NCBI RefSeq assembly: GCF_040120695.1
Contig: NZ_JBEEAC010000008.1
Span: 62,001-126,000 of the forward strand
Direction of reading: 5' to 3'
Source: Plantactinospora sp040120695
GTDB lineage: Bacteria; Actinomycetota; Actinomycetes; Mycobacteriales; Micromonosporaceae
DNA: 64,000 bases
Below the pieces are notes generated by a model. The model was not told the origin of the DNA. It saw only the letters and a program-made list of their open reading frames with translations, and did no database searches. Shown in pieces: positions 17,179-25,161 of this stretch. The translations under genes and the position numbers were made by a program. How positions within the stretch are numbered: the stretch's first letter is position 1; every line of letters begins with the position of its first letter.

Positions 17179-18816
17179 TCATTCGACTCCCACCAGCAAC
17201 GGATAGAACGGCTGGCCGCCGGAGTAGTGCTGCACCTCCACGAAGGGCCAGCGCCGGGCCAGGTGGGTTCGGAGGACCTCGGTCAGCTCCTCCGGGGCGT
17301 CGGCGCCCAGCAGCAGGGTGACCAGTTCGCCGCCGCCGCCGAGCATCCGGTCGAGCAGCGCCACGCAGGTGTGCACCAGGTCTTCGCCGATCAGGTGCAC
17401 CTCGCCGTCCACCAGCCCGAGCACGTCACCCGGACGGCAGCGGCCGGCGACCGTCAGTGCCTCCCGGGAGGCGTGGCAGACCTCGGCGTACCGGCAGGCG
17501 CCGGCCGCCTCCGCCATCGCGATCACGTCGTCGGCGAACCGGCGGGCCGGATCCCGGACCGCGAGCGCGGCCAGCGCCTGCACCGGGGAGCGGGTCGGCA
17601 CCACGCTCACCGATATCCCGAACGCCTGCGCCTCGTCGGCCGCCACCCGGGCCACACCCAGGGTGTTCGGATCGTTCGGCAGCACCACCACCCGGGACGC
17701 GCCGGTCGACCGGACCGCCGCGAGCAGCTCTCCGGCCGACGGGTTGCCGTCCAGCACGGTTGCCCGCTCGGCCAGGAAGATCGCGGCCAGGCCGGGACCG
17801 GACGCCGCCACCACCACCGCCCGCTCCGGTGCGTCCGACCGGACCGGTTCGGCCGGGGCGGCCGCGGCCGGGAACTGGTCCTCGAAGCGGGTGACCGAGA
17901 TCTGGTACGGCCGGCCCGCCAGCACGCCGGCCTCGATCGCCGCCCCGACGTCGTTGACGTGTACGTGCACGTTCCAGGTCGACACGCCGATGGGGTCCGC
18001 GCCGTCCCCGACCACCACCAGCGAGTCGCCCAGCCGGGCGAGTTCGGCCCGGAGCCGGCGTACCGCCGGGGGGTCGGTGTCGAGCAGGAACTGCACCTCG
18101 TAGGCGTACTCGGTCGAGCCGGTCTCCCGGGCGGCCACCAGCGGCCGGCGCGGCGGTGCCGGCGCGGACTCCGGCCGGTCCGGTGCTACGCCGGTGACCA
18201 CCTCGACCAGCGCGTCCAGCAGGACGCAGAGCCCACGTCCGCCCGCGTCGACGACGCCGGCCCGGGCCAGCGCCGGCAACTGCTCCGGGGTACGCGCCAG
18301 CGCCTCGTCGGCGGCGGTCGCGGCGGCCCCGGTCACCGCCGCGAGATCGTCGGTGTCGGCCCGTACGGCCGCGGTCGCCGCAGCGGTGACGACGCTGAGC
18401 ATCGTCCCCTCCACCGGCTCGGCCACCGCGGAGTACGCCGCCTCGCCGGCCGCCCGCAGTGCCACGGCGAACGCCCGACCCCGGACCGCCGGGATGTCGC
18501 CGAGCGCGTCGGCCAGGCCGCGCAGGATCTGCGAGACGATCACTCCCGAGTTGCCCCGGGCACCCAGCAGTGCGCCCCGGGCCAGCAGCCGGAGCACCCG
18601 GGCGTGCGCCGGCCGTCCCGGTGCGCCCGGGTCGTCCCGGTCCAGCCGGAGCGCCTGCTCGGCGGAGGTCATCGTGAGCACCAGGTTGGTGCCGGTGTCG
18701 CCGTCGGGGACCGGATAGACGTTGAGCTGGTTGATCTCGTCTTGGTGCCGCTTGAGCGCGGCCAATCCGCCGGCACACCACCGGTGCAGGGCAGCGGCGT
18801 CGAGGGTCTCCGGCAC
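17179..18816 (-). CDS. DAK2/DhaL-domain protein (YloV/FakA-like kinase subunit)
   Basis: The product resembles YloV/FakA, which in Firmicutes phosphorylates fatty acids bound to a DegV-type FakB partner. The N-terminal DhaL/DAK2 domain (about 1-200) carries NVYPVPDGDTGTNL and GARGNSGVIVSQILRG, the Mg-ATP binding signatures; the C-terminal half matches the FakA middle and C-terminal domains. GTG at 18816 gives a 543-residue protein starting PETLDAAALHRWC; a GTG at 18870 would add 18 residues, and neither has a strong ribosome-binding site. The DAK2-recG order matches other actinobacteria. No DegV/FakB gene is in the window. Confidence 0.88.
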   Translation of the reverse strand: MPETLDAAALHRWCAGGLAALKRHQDEINQLNVYPVPDGDTGTNLVLTMTSAEQALRLDRDDPGAPGRPAHARVLRLLARGALLGARGNSGVIVSQILRGLADALGDIPAVRGRAFAVALRAAGEAAYSAVAEPVEGTMLSVVTAAATAAVRADTDDLAAVTGAAATAADEALARTPEQLPALARAGVVDAGGRGLCVLLDALVEVVTGVAPDRPESAPAPPRRPLVAARETGSTEYAYEVQFLLDTDPPAVRRLRAELARLGDSLVVVGDGADPIGVSTWNVHVHVNDVGAAIEAGVLAGRPYQISVTRFEDQFPAAAAPAEPVRSDAPERAVVVAASGPGLAAIFLAERATVLDGNPSAGELLAAVRSTGASRVVVLPNDPNTLGVARVAADEAQAFGISVSVVPTRSPVQALAALAVRDPARRFADDVIAMAEAAGACRYAEVCHASREALTVAGRCRPGDVLGLVDGEVHLIGEDLVHTCVALLDRMLGGGGELVTLLLGADAPEELTEVLRTHLARRWPFVEVQHYSGGQPFYPLLVGVE

Positions 18817-18894
18817 GGCAAGAAGCCTACTGGCGTACTCTGACGCCCCGCTGGCACCGCCGACGGTCACCGCCGGCGGTCGGCGCGGCGACCC

Positions 18895-18975
18895 GGCATC
18901 CGGCAGCGCGTCGGCGTGGCGGCCGGCAGTGTGGCGGCCGGCGACGTGGCATCCGGCAGCGCGGGAGTGGCATCC
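18895..18975. repeat. Short interspersed repeats between the DAK2 gene and rpmB
   Basis: The 16-base string GGCATCCGGCAGCGCG occurs at 18895-18910 and 18948-18963, with two copies of a GTGGCGGCCGGC unit between and a partial copy after. The array lies in the divergent promoter region of rpmB and the DAK2 gene and is not coding. Confidence 0.7.
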
Positions 18976-19094
18976 GACCGGTCAGGACCGGCGGAGCCGA
19001 TTCGCCCGGGGGGCCGGCCATCGGGTACCCTGGCCAGGTTGCCCGGCCAGCACCCTGCCGGCAACCTGACGACGATCAATCCCAGGAGTATCCC

Positions 19095-19286
19095 GTGGCT
19101 AGCGTGTGCGACATCTGTGGCAAGGGGCCGGGCTTCGGCCACAACGTGTCCCACTCGCACCGGCGGACCAACCGTCGCTGGAACCCGAACATCCAGTCGG
19201 TGCGTACCCCGGCGGGTGGCGGCACGACCCGCAAGCTCAAGGTCTGCACCTCGTGCATCAAGGCCGGCAAGGTCGCCCGCGCCTGA
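19095..19286 (+). CDS. rpmB: 50S ribosomal protein L28
   Basis: The 63-residue protein (MASVCDICGKGPGFGHNVSH...) is the zinc-containing type of L28, with Cys5/Cys8 and Cys51/Cys54. GTG at 19095 is preceded by CCCAGGAGTATCCC. It is transcribed divergently from the DAK2 gene. Its last bases, including the stop codon, are tandemly duplicated just downstream. Confidence 0.96.
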   Translation: MASVCDICGKGPGFGHNVSHSHRRTNRRWNPNIQSVRTPAGGGTTRKLKVCTSCIKAGKVARA

Positions 19287-19327
19287 GCCCGGGCAACCGA
19301 GAGCCCTGAGCCCGGGCAACCGCAAGC
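19282..19327 (+). repeat. 23-base tandem duplication spanning the rpmB stop codon
   Basis: CCTGAGCCCGGGCAACCGAG plus AGC (19282-19304) is followed at once by CCTGAGCCCGGGCAACCGCA plus AGC (19305-19327), two mismatches in 23. The rpmB TGA is bases 19284-19286 of the first unit and is copied in the second at 19307-19309, shifted by one frame step because 23 is not a multiple of three. Confidence 0.85.
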
Positions 19328-19330
19328 ACG

Positions 19331-19363
19331 GATAGCCGTCGGAGGATCCCTCCGGCGGCTATC
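19331..19363 (+). terminator. rpmB terminator
   Basis: GATAGCCGTCGGAGG (19331-19345) pairs with CCTCCGGCGGCTATC (19349-19363), a 15-bp stem with one G-U pair and a 3-base loop. It lies 45 bases after the rpmB stop and just beyond the stop-codon repeat. Confidence 0.8.
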
Positions 19364-19429
19364 GCTGTCCGCACCCGCAATCGCACCCGCCACACCGCCC
19401 GCTGACGGGTGCCGACCGGACGGGCCGGG

Positions 19430-19900
19430 TCAGAGCGAGCGGCCGAACGAGAGCACCCCCGGCTCGTCCCGGTAGTAGCCGAAGTCCGGGATCCGCTCGT
19501 AGCCGCTGCCCTGGTAGAGGGCGATCGCCTCGGGCTGCCGGTCGCCGCACTCCAGGATCAGCCGGCGGCGCCCGTACTCCCGGGCCGAGCCCTCGATCGC
19601 CCAGAGCACCCGCCGGGCCACGCCGCGACCGCGAACCGCCGGAGAGACGTACAGCCGCTTGAGTTCGGCGACATCGACGGTGCCGCCGTGGGTACGCCAC
19701 CCGGCGCAGCCGACCGGGACTCCGTCCAGGTACGCCACCAGGAACGCCCCGACCGGCGGCTCGAACTCGCTCGCCGCCACCGGGGTCTCGTCGCCCTCGT
19801 CACCGCCGTACCGCTGGACCAGATCCGCCATCGCGGAGACGACCAACCGCTGCGCGACGGGGGAGTCGTAGGGGACGACGCGGATGTCAAGCTCACTCAC
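19430..19900 (-). CDS. GNAT-family N-acetyltransferase
   Basis: From GTG at 19900 the protein has 156 residues, normal for a single GNAT domain. It has the acetyl-CoA site LKRLYVSPAVRGRGVARRVL (RxxGxG/A, about residues 90-105) and the C-terminal ECGDRQPEAIALYQGSGYER motif typical of small-molecule or peptide acetyltransferases. The substrate cannot be told. It is 74 bases downstream of thiL on the same strand. Confidence 0.85.
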   Translation of the reverse strand: MSELDIRVVPYDSPVAQRLVVSAMADLVQRYGGDEGDETPVAASEFEPPVGAFLVAYLDGVPVGCAGWRTHGGTVDVAELKRLYVSPAVRGRGVARRVLWAIEGSAREYGRRRLILECGDRQPEAIALYQGSGYERIPDFGYYRDEPGVLSFGRSL

Positions 19901-19974
19901 CCGGTGAAGGGTACGACCCCGGCCCGCACCGTACGGATCGGCCCCGGGCACGAAGACCCTCCTGATGTCCCTGG

Positions 19975-20913
19975 TCAGCGGAAGTGGTCCCAACCACTCG
20001 ACCCCTTGTAGGCCCGCCCGTCGACGGTCACCCCGGCACCGTGCACCACGTGACCGATCAGCCGGAAGCCGCCCGGCAGCGGCAGGTCCTCCGGGAACGT
20101 CGCCACCAGCGCGTGGTCGTCACCACCGCCGAGTACCCAGGCCAGCGGATCCACCCCGAGCGCGTGCGCGGCGTCCCGCATCTGCTCCGGCACCTCGAAG
20201 GCGCCGCCGAGCAGGTCGATGCCGACCCGGCTGGCCGTCGCCACGTGCCCCAGATCGGCCAGCAACCCGTCCGAGACGTCGATCATGGCCGTGGCGCCGA
20301 ACCGGGCCGCCGACGGCCCTGCCCCGTACGGCACCTCCGGCCGCCGGTACGCCTCGACCAGTACCTTCGGGGTGCGGAACCCCCGCGACAGCACGGTGTA
20401 GCCGGCGGCGGCGTAGCCGAGCCGACCGGCGAGCGCGACGACGTCGCCGGCCCGCGCCCCGCTGCGTACCACCGGGGGCTGCCCGCCCAGGTCGCCGAGG
20501 GCGGTCACCGCGATGGTCAGGGTGGGACTGGCCGACATGTCCCCGCCGACCACACTCGCCCCGACCCGGGCCGCCTCCGCCGCCAGACCGTCGGCCAACT
20601 CCTCCGCCCACCGCGCCTCCAGGTCGGGCGGCATGCAGAGCGCGACGAGCAGCGCGGTCGGCACCGCGCCCATCGCGGCCACGTCGGCCAGGTTCGCCGC
20701 GGCGGCCCGATGCCCGATGTCCACCGCGGTCGCCCAGTCTCGGCGGAAGTGCCGCCCCTCGACCAGTACGTCCGTGGAGGCGACCACCCGGCCGTCGGGG
20801 GCGTGCACCACCGCCGCGTCGTCGCCCGGTCCGAGCAGCGTGGCGTGCCCGGCGCCCAGCCGGGCGGTGACCCGGGCGATCAGGCCGAACTCACCGGCCC
20901 GTGCGACGCTCAC
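19975..20913 (-). CDS. thiL: Thiamine-monophosphate kinase
   Basis: ThiL phosphorylates thiamine monophosphate to the active diphosphate. The 312-residue protein has EFGLIARVTARL, GPGDDAAV (metal/ATP), STDVLVEGRHF, NLADVAAMGA and MIDVSDGLLADL, all in family order. GTG at 20913 has GGGAGG upstream and gives the normal length; the ORF extends 60 codons further without support. The neighbours (DUF3515, ddlA) match the mycobacterial order. Confidence 0.95.
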   Translation of the reverse strand: MSVARAGEFGLIARVTARLGAGHATLLGPGDDAAVVHAPDGRVVASTDVLVEGRHFRRDWATAVDIGHRAAAANLADVAAMGAVPTALLVALCMPPDLEARWAEELADGLAAEAARVGASVVGGDMSASPTLTIAVTALGDLGGQPPVVRSGARAGDVVALAGRLGYAAAGYTVLSRGFRTPKVLVEAYRRPEVPYGAGPSAARFGATAMIDVSDGLLADLGHVATASRVGIDLLGGAFEVPEQMRDAAHALGVDPLAWVLGGGDDHALVATFPEDLPLPGGFRLIGHVVHGAGVTVDGRAYKGSSGWDHFR

Positions 20914-21128
20914 ACCGACCTCCCGGCACGCTCGACAGCCGGCCCGGCCGGGTCGGTCGTCGGCGCCGGCCACCTGTCCCCGGATGCCTCCGGACCCGGC
21001 ACCGCACCCGCACCGGACCGACCGATTCGATCGCTCATCGTGCCTCCTCCGACCACCGATCGGGATCCGACCTGCTCCGTACGGTATTTTCACGGTCGAG
21101 CCGCACTGCGGCGGACGGGAGGCGGGTC

Positions 21129-21362
21129 GTGGTCCAGGCGTACATCCTCATCCAGACTGAGGTCGGAAGGGCACGTGACGTGGCCGCGCACATCTCGGAT
21201 ATTCCCGGAGTGGTCCGGGTCGACGCCGTCACCGGGCCGTACGACGTCGTCGTGCTCACCGAGGCGCACACCGTCGACGAGCTGGGCAAGATGATCGTCA
21301 GTAAGGTGCAGTTGGTGCCCGGGATCACCCGCACGCTGACCTGTTCCGTGGTCCGGTTGTAG
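21129..21362 (+). CDS. Stand-alone Lrp/AsnC ligand-binding (RAM) domain protein
   Basis: The 77-residue protein (VVQAYILIQTEVGRARDVAA...) is only the effector-binding RAM domain of Lrp/AsnC regulators, with no DNA-binding helix-turn-helix. Such small proteins are common in actinobacteria and are thought to bind amino acids and oligomerise; their targets are unknown. GTG at 21129 has GGGAGG upstream. Its stop is followed immediately by the DUF3515 start, so the two are cotranscribed. Confidence 0.9.
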   Translation: MVQAYILIQTEVGRARDVAAHISDIPGVVRVDAVTGPYDVVVLTEAHTVDELGKMIVSKVQLVPGITRTLTCSVVRL

Positions 21363-22016
21363 ATGGCACGGAGCACGACGCCCGACCGGCCGGACGGGCA
21401 GCAGAGGAAACCGGAGGCGGCGATCGATCCGGCGGACCGGCCGGCCAAGCCCCGGGCGGACCGGACCACCCGGCAGGCGGCGATCTGGGCGACGGTGGTC
21501 GCCCTGCCGCTGACCGCCCTCGTCGCGGTGCTGATCTTCGGCCAGCTCCGGCCGGGCTCGGTAGAGCGGCCCGCCTCGACGCCGACCGCCGCCGCGCCGC
21601 AGGTGACCACGCCGGTGCAGATGGCCGCCCCGGTCCTGGCCGAACGGCCGGCCACGGTCTGCCGGGCGCTGCTGTCCCGGTTGCCCGCCACCCTGCGCGG
21701 TGCCGGCCAGCGGCCGGTCACCGCCGGCCCGGAGCAGAACGCCGCATTCGGCGACCCGGCCGTCACCCTGGCCTGCGGCGTGGCCGAGCCGCCCATCCCG
21801 GACGTGCCCGACCTGTGGATGGTCAACAACGTCTGCTGGCTCACCGAACACCGCGACGGCGACCTGGTACTGACCACCGTGGACCGCGAGGTACCGGTCC
21901 GGCTCAGCGTGCCGGCCGGGCAGGAGCAGACGGTGCAGTGGGCGGCACCGGTGTCGGACTCCCTGGTCGCCTCCGTGCCGTCGGTGCCGAACGTGCCGAC
22001 CGGCTGCGAGAACTGA
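21363..22016 (+). CDS. DUF3515 membrane-anchored protein
   Basis: The 217-residue protein has a charged N-terminus, one membrane segment (about 38-60, AAIWATVVALPLTALVAVLIFG), and an extracytoplasmic domain with conserved Cys in TVCRALLSRLP, TLACGVAEPP, NNVCWLTE and GCEN. It corresponds to the uncharacterised DUF3515 protein beside ddlA in mycobacteria (Rv2980). ATG at 21363 abuts the Lrp-domain gene stop. Confidence 0.88.
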   Translation: MARSTTPDRPDGQQRKPEAAIDPADRPAKPRADRTTRQAAIWATVVALPLTALVAVLIFGQLRPGSVERPASTPTAAAPQVTTPVQMAAPVLAERPATVCRALLSRLPATLRGAGQRPVTAGPEQNAAFGDPAVTLACGVAEPPIPDVPDLWMVNNVCWLTEHRDGDLVLTTVDREVPVRLSVPAGQEQTVQWAAPVSDSLVASVPSVPNVPTGCEN

Positions 22017-22089
22017 CCACCATCCCACCGGCGCCGCGCAGATTCCGAGCGGGCCGACCGCCCCCGGACGGCCAGCGAACGAACGTCTG

Positions 22090-23193
22090 TCAATGCAGGC
22101 CGGTGCCTCGACGCAGCGCGGTCCGGATCAGCCGGCTCACCAGCTTGGGATACTCCAAGCCGGTCGCCGCCCACATCTGCGGGAACATCGAGGTGGGTGT
22201 GAACCCCGGCATCGTGTTGATCTCGTTGAGATAGACGTCCAGTTCAGGGGTGACGAAGAAGTCGACCCGGGCCAGTCCGGCGCAGTCCAGCGCGGTGAAC
22301 GTGCGGCAGGCGTACTCCTGCACCTGCCGGGTGACCCGGTCCGGCAGGTCGGCCGGGATGTCGTAGTCGCTGGCGTCGAGGTACTTCGCCTCGAAGTCGT
22401 AGAAGTCGTGCTCGACCACCCGGATCTCGGCCAGCAGTGACGCCTCCGGGCCGCCACCCGCTTCGGCCTCCAGCACCCCGCACTCGATTTCCCGGCCGAC
22501 GATCGCGGCCTCGACCAGCACCTTCGGGTCGACCTGCCGGGCCAGCGCGACGGCGTCGTCGAGATCCGCCCAGTCGGAGACCTTGCTGATCCCGACCGAC
22601 GAACCCGCCCGGGAGGGCTTGACGAAGACCGGCAGCCCGAGCCGATCCCTGTCCTCCTCGGTCAGGCTGACCCCGCTGCGCAGCACCGCGTACGGCCCCA
22701 CCGGGATGCCCTCGGCGACCGCCAGCTTCTTGGTGAACTCCTTGTCCATCGCCGCCGCCGAGGCGAAGACGTTGGCACCGACGTACGGGACGCCGGCCAT
22801 CTCCAGCAGCCCCTGGATGGTGCCGTCCTCACCGTACGCGCCGTGCAGCGCCGGGAAGACGACGTCGACTCCGGCGAGCGCCTGCGGCCCCTGTGCCGGA
22901 TCCAGCACCATCAGACCATCGCCGGTCGGGTCGGCCGGCAACACCACGGTGGATCCTGCGGCGGCGGTGATCTCCGGCAGCCGCCGCTCGGTGATGGCGA
23001 ACTGGGCCGGGTCACCGTCGGTCAGCACCCACTGACCGGCCCTGGTGATGCCCACCGGGATCACGTCGTACTCGTCCGGGTCGAGCGCGCCGAGGATGCT
23101 GCCGGCGCTGACGCAGGAGATCGCGTGTTCCGTACTCCGCCCGCCGAAGACGACGGCCACGCGGGTCTTGCCTGGGGTGGTCACTCCGGTCAC
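22090..23193 (-). CDS. ddlA: D-alanine--D-alanine ligase
   Basis: Ddl joins two D-alanines for peptidoglycan precursor synthesis. The 367-residue protein has the ATP-grasp features: VAVVFGGRSTEH, HGAYGEDGTIQGLLE, PSRAGSSVGISKV, and YLNEINTMPGFTPTSMFPQMW. The YxGS-type segment and Tyr in the omega loop are consistent with D-Ala-D-Ala rather than D-Lac specificity. A second GTG three codons in (23184) is equally possible. An unusual 18-base repeat array lies just upstream. Confidence 0.95.
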   Translation of the reverse strand: MTGVTTPGKTRVAVVFGGRSTEHAISCVSAGSILGALDPDEYDVIPVGITRAGQWVLTDGDPAQFAITERRLPEITAAAGSTVVLPADPTGDGLMVLDPAQGPQALAGVDVVFPALHGAYGEDGTIQGLLEMAGVPYVGANVFASAAAMDKEFTKKLAVAEGIPVGPYAVLRSGVSLTEEDRDRLGLPVFVKPSRAGSSVGISKVSDWADLDDAVALARQVDPKVLVEAAIVGREIECGVLEAEAGGGPEASLLAEIRVVEHDFYDFEAKYLDASDYDIPADLPDRVTRQVQEYACRTFTALDCAGLARVDFFVTPELDVYLNEINTMPGFTPTSMFPQMWAATGLEYPKLVSRLIRTALRRGTGLH

Positions 23194-23793
23194 CTTTCGT
23201 TCGCGTCACCGCTGCTCGTTAGCGTCACCGCTGGTCGTTCTCGTCGCTGCTGCTCGTTGTGTCGCTGCTGCTCGTTGTGTCGCCGCTGCTCGTAGTGTCG
23301 CTGCTGCTCGTAGTGTCGCCGCTGCTTGTTGCGTCACCGCCGGTCGACGCCGTCGCCGGTCGGCACCCACTCCGGGGCGTTCGGGGTCGCCGCGGCCGGT
23401 CCAGCCGATCCGGCCGGTCCAGCCGATCCGGTCGGTGATGCAGGCCGGGTCGGCGAGCCACCGCACCCGGACCGGCGTCGCCGACGGTCGGACCTAACGG
23501 GATCAGTGCCGGGCCCCGGTCGGAACCGTGCCAGCATTTCATCCTGGTCCACGGCGCCCGCCCAGCGGGAGGCCCAGTGGCGCGCTGCCGTCGCTCCTCG
23601 TGCGCTCACCGGGTGACCCTACTCTGCGTGGCCACCTCCCGGGTCCACACCCCTTTTCAGGCCCGGGAAACCTCTACCGGAGTGAGCACGCCGAGCACAA
23701 GGGGTAACCGGTGGCGTACCGAAACCAGAGGGGTCGCCGGGACCGGAGTTGCGGGTGTCGTCAGCGTGCCGCGCCGTCTAGGCTGCTCGTCTT
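23194..23793. other. 600-base divergent region between ddlA and the AAA ATPase gene
   Basis: The region contains an array of 18-base repeats (23203-23346), a smaller duplication of CGGCCGGTCCAGCCGATC (about 23391-23427) and no supported gene. A minus-strand ORF (23334-23609) has no ribosome-binding site and an atypical Gly/Pro/Arg composition. Promoters for both flanking genes must be here, but none could be assigned. Confidence 0.45.
23203..23346. repeat. 18-base tandem repeat array directly upstream of ddlA
   Basis: Units starting at 23203, 23222, 23241, 23259, 23277, 23295, 23313 and a partial one at 23331 follow the pattern GTGTCGCTGCTGCTCGTT with alternating CTG/CCG and CGTT/CGTA variants. 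Two single-base insertions occur near the ddlA end. The array begins 10 bases before the ddlA start codon and is not inside a supported gene. Confidence 0.9.
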
Positions 23794-25161
23794 GTGAGTT
23801 CCGATTCGATCATCGACAGCCTGACCGCGGCGCTGAACGCGAACCCGGCGGACGTGCCGCTGCGACTGCACCTCGCCGGGCTGCTCCTCGACGCCGGACG
23901 CCCCGCCGAGGCGATCGCGCACGTCGGGCAGGCACTCGCCCGCAATCCGGCCGACCCGCAGGCACAGGCCCTGATGCAGCGAGCCCTGGGCGTCGGCGCA
24001 TCCTCGACCGCCACCGGTGCACCCGCGCCCGATACGTCGGCGTCAGCCCCGGCGACCGGCCCGAAGGCCGCCGCCGTCCCGGCAGGCGGCACCGGAGCCA
24101 CACCGGAGCCACCGCAACCGGGCGGGCCACCGCAACCGGGCGGGCCGGGCCAGCCGGACGGGCCGAGCCAGCAGGGTGACGATCCGCTCGCGGCCTACGA
24201 GCGGGAACTCGCCGACGTGGTGCCGCCGCGCTTCTCACCCGCCGGTGACCAGCCCGAGCCGGTGACCGGGGACGCCGACCGGATGTTCGACGTCGAGGTC
24301 TCCACCATCCGGCTCGGCGACGTCGGCGGGATGACCGAGGTCAAGGAGCGGCTGGAGCTGGCGTTCCTCGGCCCACTGCGCAACCCGGAACTACGCAAGC
24401 TGTACGGCAAGAGCCTGCGCGGCGGCCTGATGCTCTACGGCCCGCCCGGTTGCGGCAAGACGTTCCTGGCCAAGGCGATCGCCGGCGAGATGGGGGCCAA
24501 GTTCATCTCGCTCTCCATCGTGGACGTGCTGGACATGTGGATCGGCAACTCCGAGCGCAACCTGCACGAGCTGTTCCAGACGGCCCGACGCAGCGCGCCC
24601 TGCGTCCTCTTCCTCGACGAGGTCGACGCGCTCGGGCACAAGCGCTCCAAGGTGACCTCCAGCGGGATGCGGACGATCGGCAACCAGCTGCTCGCCGAAC
24701 TCGACGGGGTGGAGGGCAACAACGAGGGCGTCTTCGTACTGGCCGCCACCAACACGCCCTGGGACGTGGACCCCGCGCTACGCCGGCCCGGCCGCCTCGA
24801 CCGGGTGGTCCTGGTACTCCCGCCGGACGCGCCGGCCCGTACCTCGATCCTGGAGTACCACCTGCGGGACCGCCCGATCGCCAACATCGACGTACGCCGG
24901 ATCGTCGCCGCCACCGACGACTTCTCCGGCGCCGACCTGGCGCACCTGTGCGAGTCGGCCGCCGAGTACGCGATGGCCGACTCGATCCGGCGCGGCGAGG
25001 TACGGATGATCGAGCAGCGCGACTTCGACCGGGCGCTGAAGGACGTGCGCCCATCCACCAAGCCGTGGTTCGCCACCGCCCGCAACGTGGCGATGTTCGC
25101 CAACGAGGGCGGCGTGTACGACGACCTGGTCGGCTATCTGAAGCGGCGAAAGATGCTCTGA
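23794..25161 (+). CDS. TPR-AAA ATPase (Cdc48/Vps4-like), function unknown
   Basis: The 455-residue protein has an N-terminal TPR-like helical repeat (about 1-66), a Pro/Gly/Ala linker (70-130), then an AAA module: Walker A GPPGCGKT (216-223), pore-region residues DMWIGNSERN, Walker B VLFLDEVD (271-278), and a second region of homology NTPWDVDPALRRPGRLD with two Arg fingers. The lid ends in DDFSGADLAHLCESAAEYA. This is the Cdc48/katanin/Vps4 type of remodelling ATPase rather than MoxR or FtsH (no protease domain). It overlaps the next gene by one base (TGATG), so they form a unit. EccA proteins of type VII secretion also combine TPR and AAA, but no other ESX gene is present. Confidence 0.85.
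   Translation: MSSDSIIDSLTAALNANPADVPLRLHLAGLLLDAGRPAEAIAHVGQALARNPADPQAQALMQRALGVGASSTATGAPAPDTSASAPATGPKAAAVPAGGTGATPEPPQPGGPPQPGGPGQPDGPSQQGDDPLAAYERELADVVPPRFSPAGDQPEPVTGDADRMFDVEVSTIRLGDVGGMTEVKERLELAFLGPLRNPELRKLYGKSLRGGLMLYGPPGCGKTFLAKAIAGEMGAKFISLSIVDVLDMWIGNSERNLHELFQTARRSAPCVLFLDEVDALGHKRSKVTSSGMRTIGNQLLAELDGVEGNNEGVFVLAATNTPWDVDPALRRPGRLDRVVLVLPPDAPARTSILEYHLRDRPIANIDVRRIVAATDDFSGADLAHLCESAAEYAMADSIRRGEVRMIEQRDFDRALKDVRPSTKPWFATARNVAMFANEGGVYDDLVGYLKRRKML

Noticed and set aside
23334..23609. 91-codon minus-strand ORF between ddlA and the AAA gene
   Set aside because: No start signals and low-complexity Pro/Gly/Arg translation overlapping repeats.
23794..25161. Type VII secretion EccA
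   Set aside because: EccA also combines TPR and AAA, but here there is only a short TPR-like start, a Cdc48-type AAA domain and no other ESX gene in the neighbourhood.
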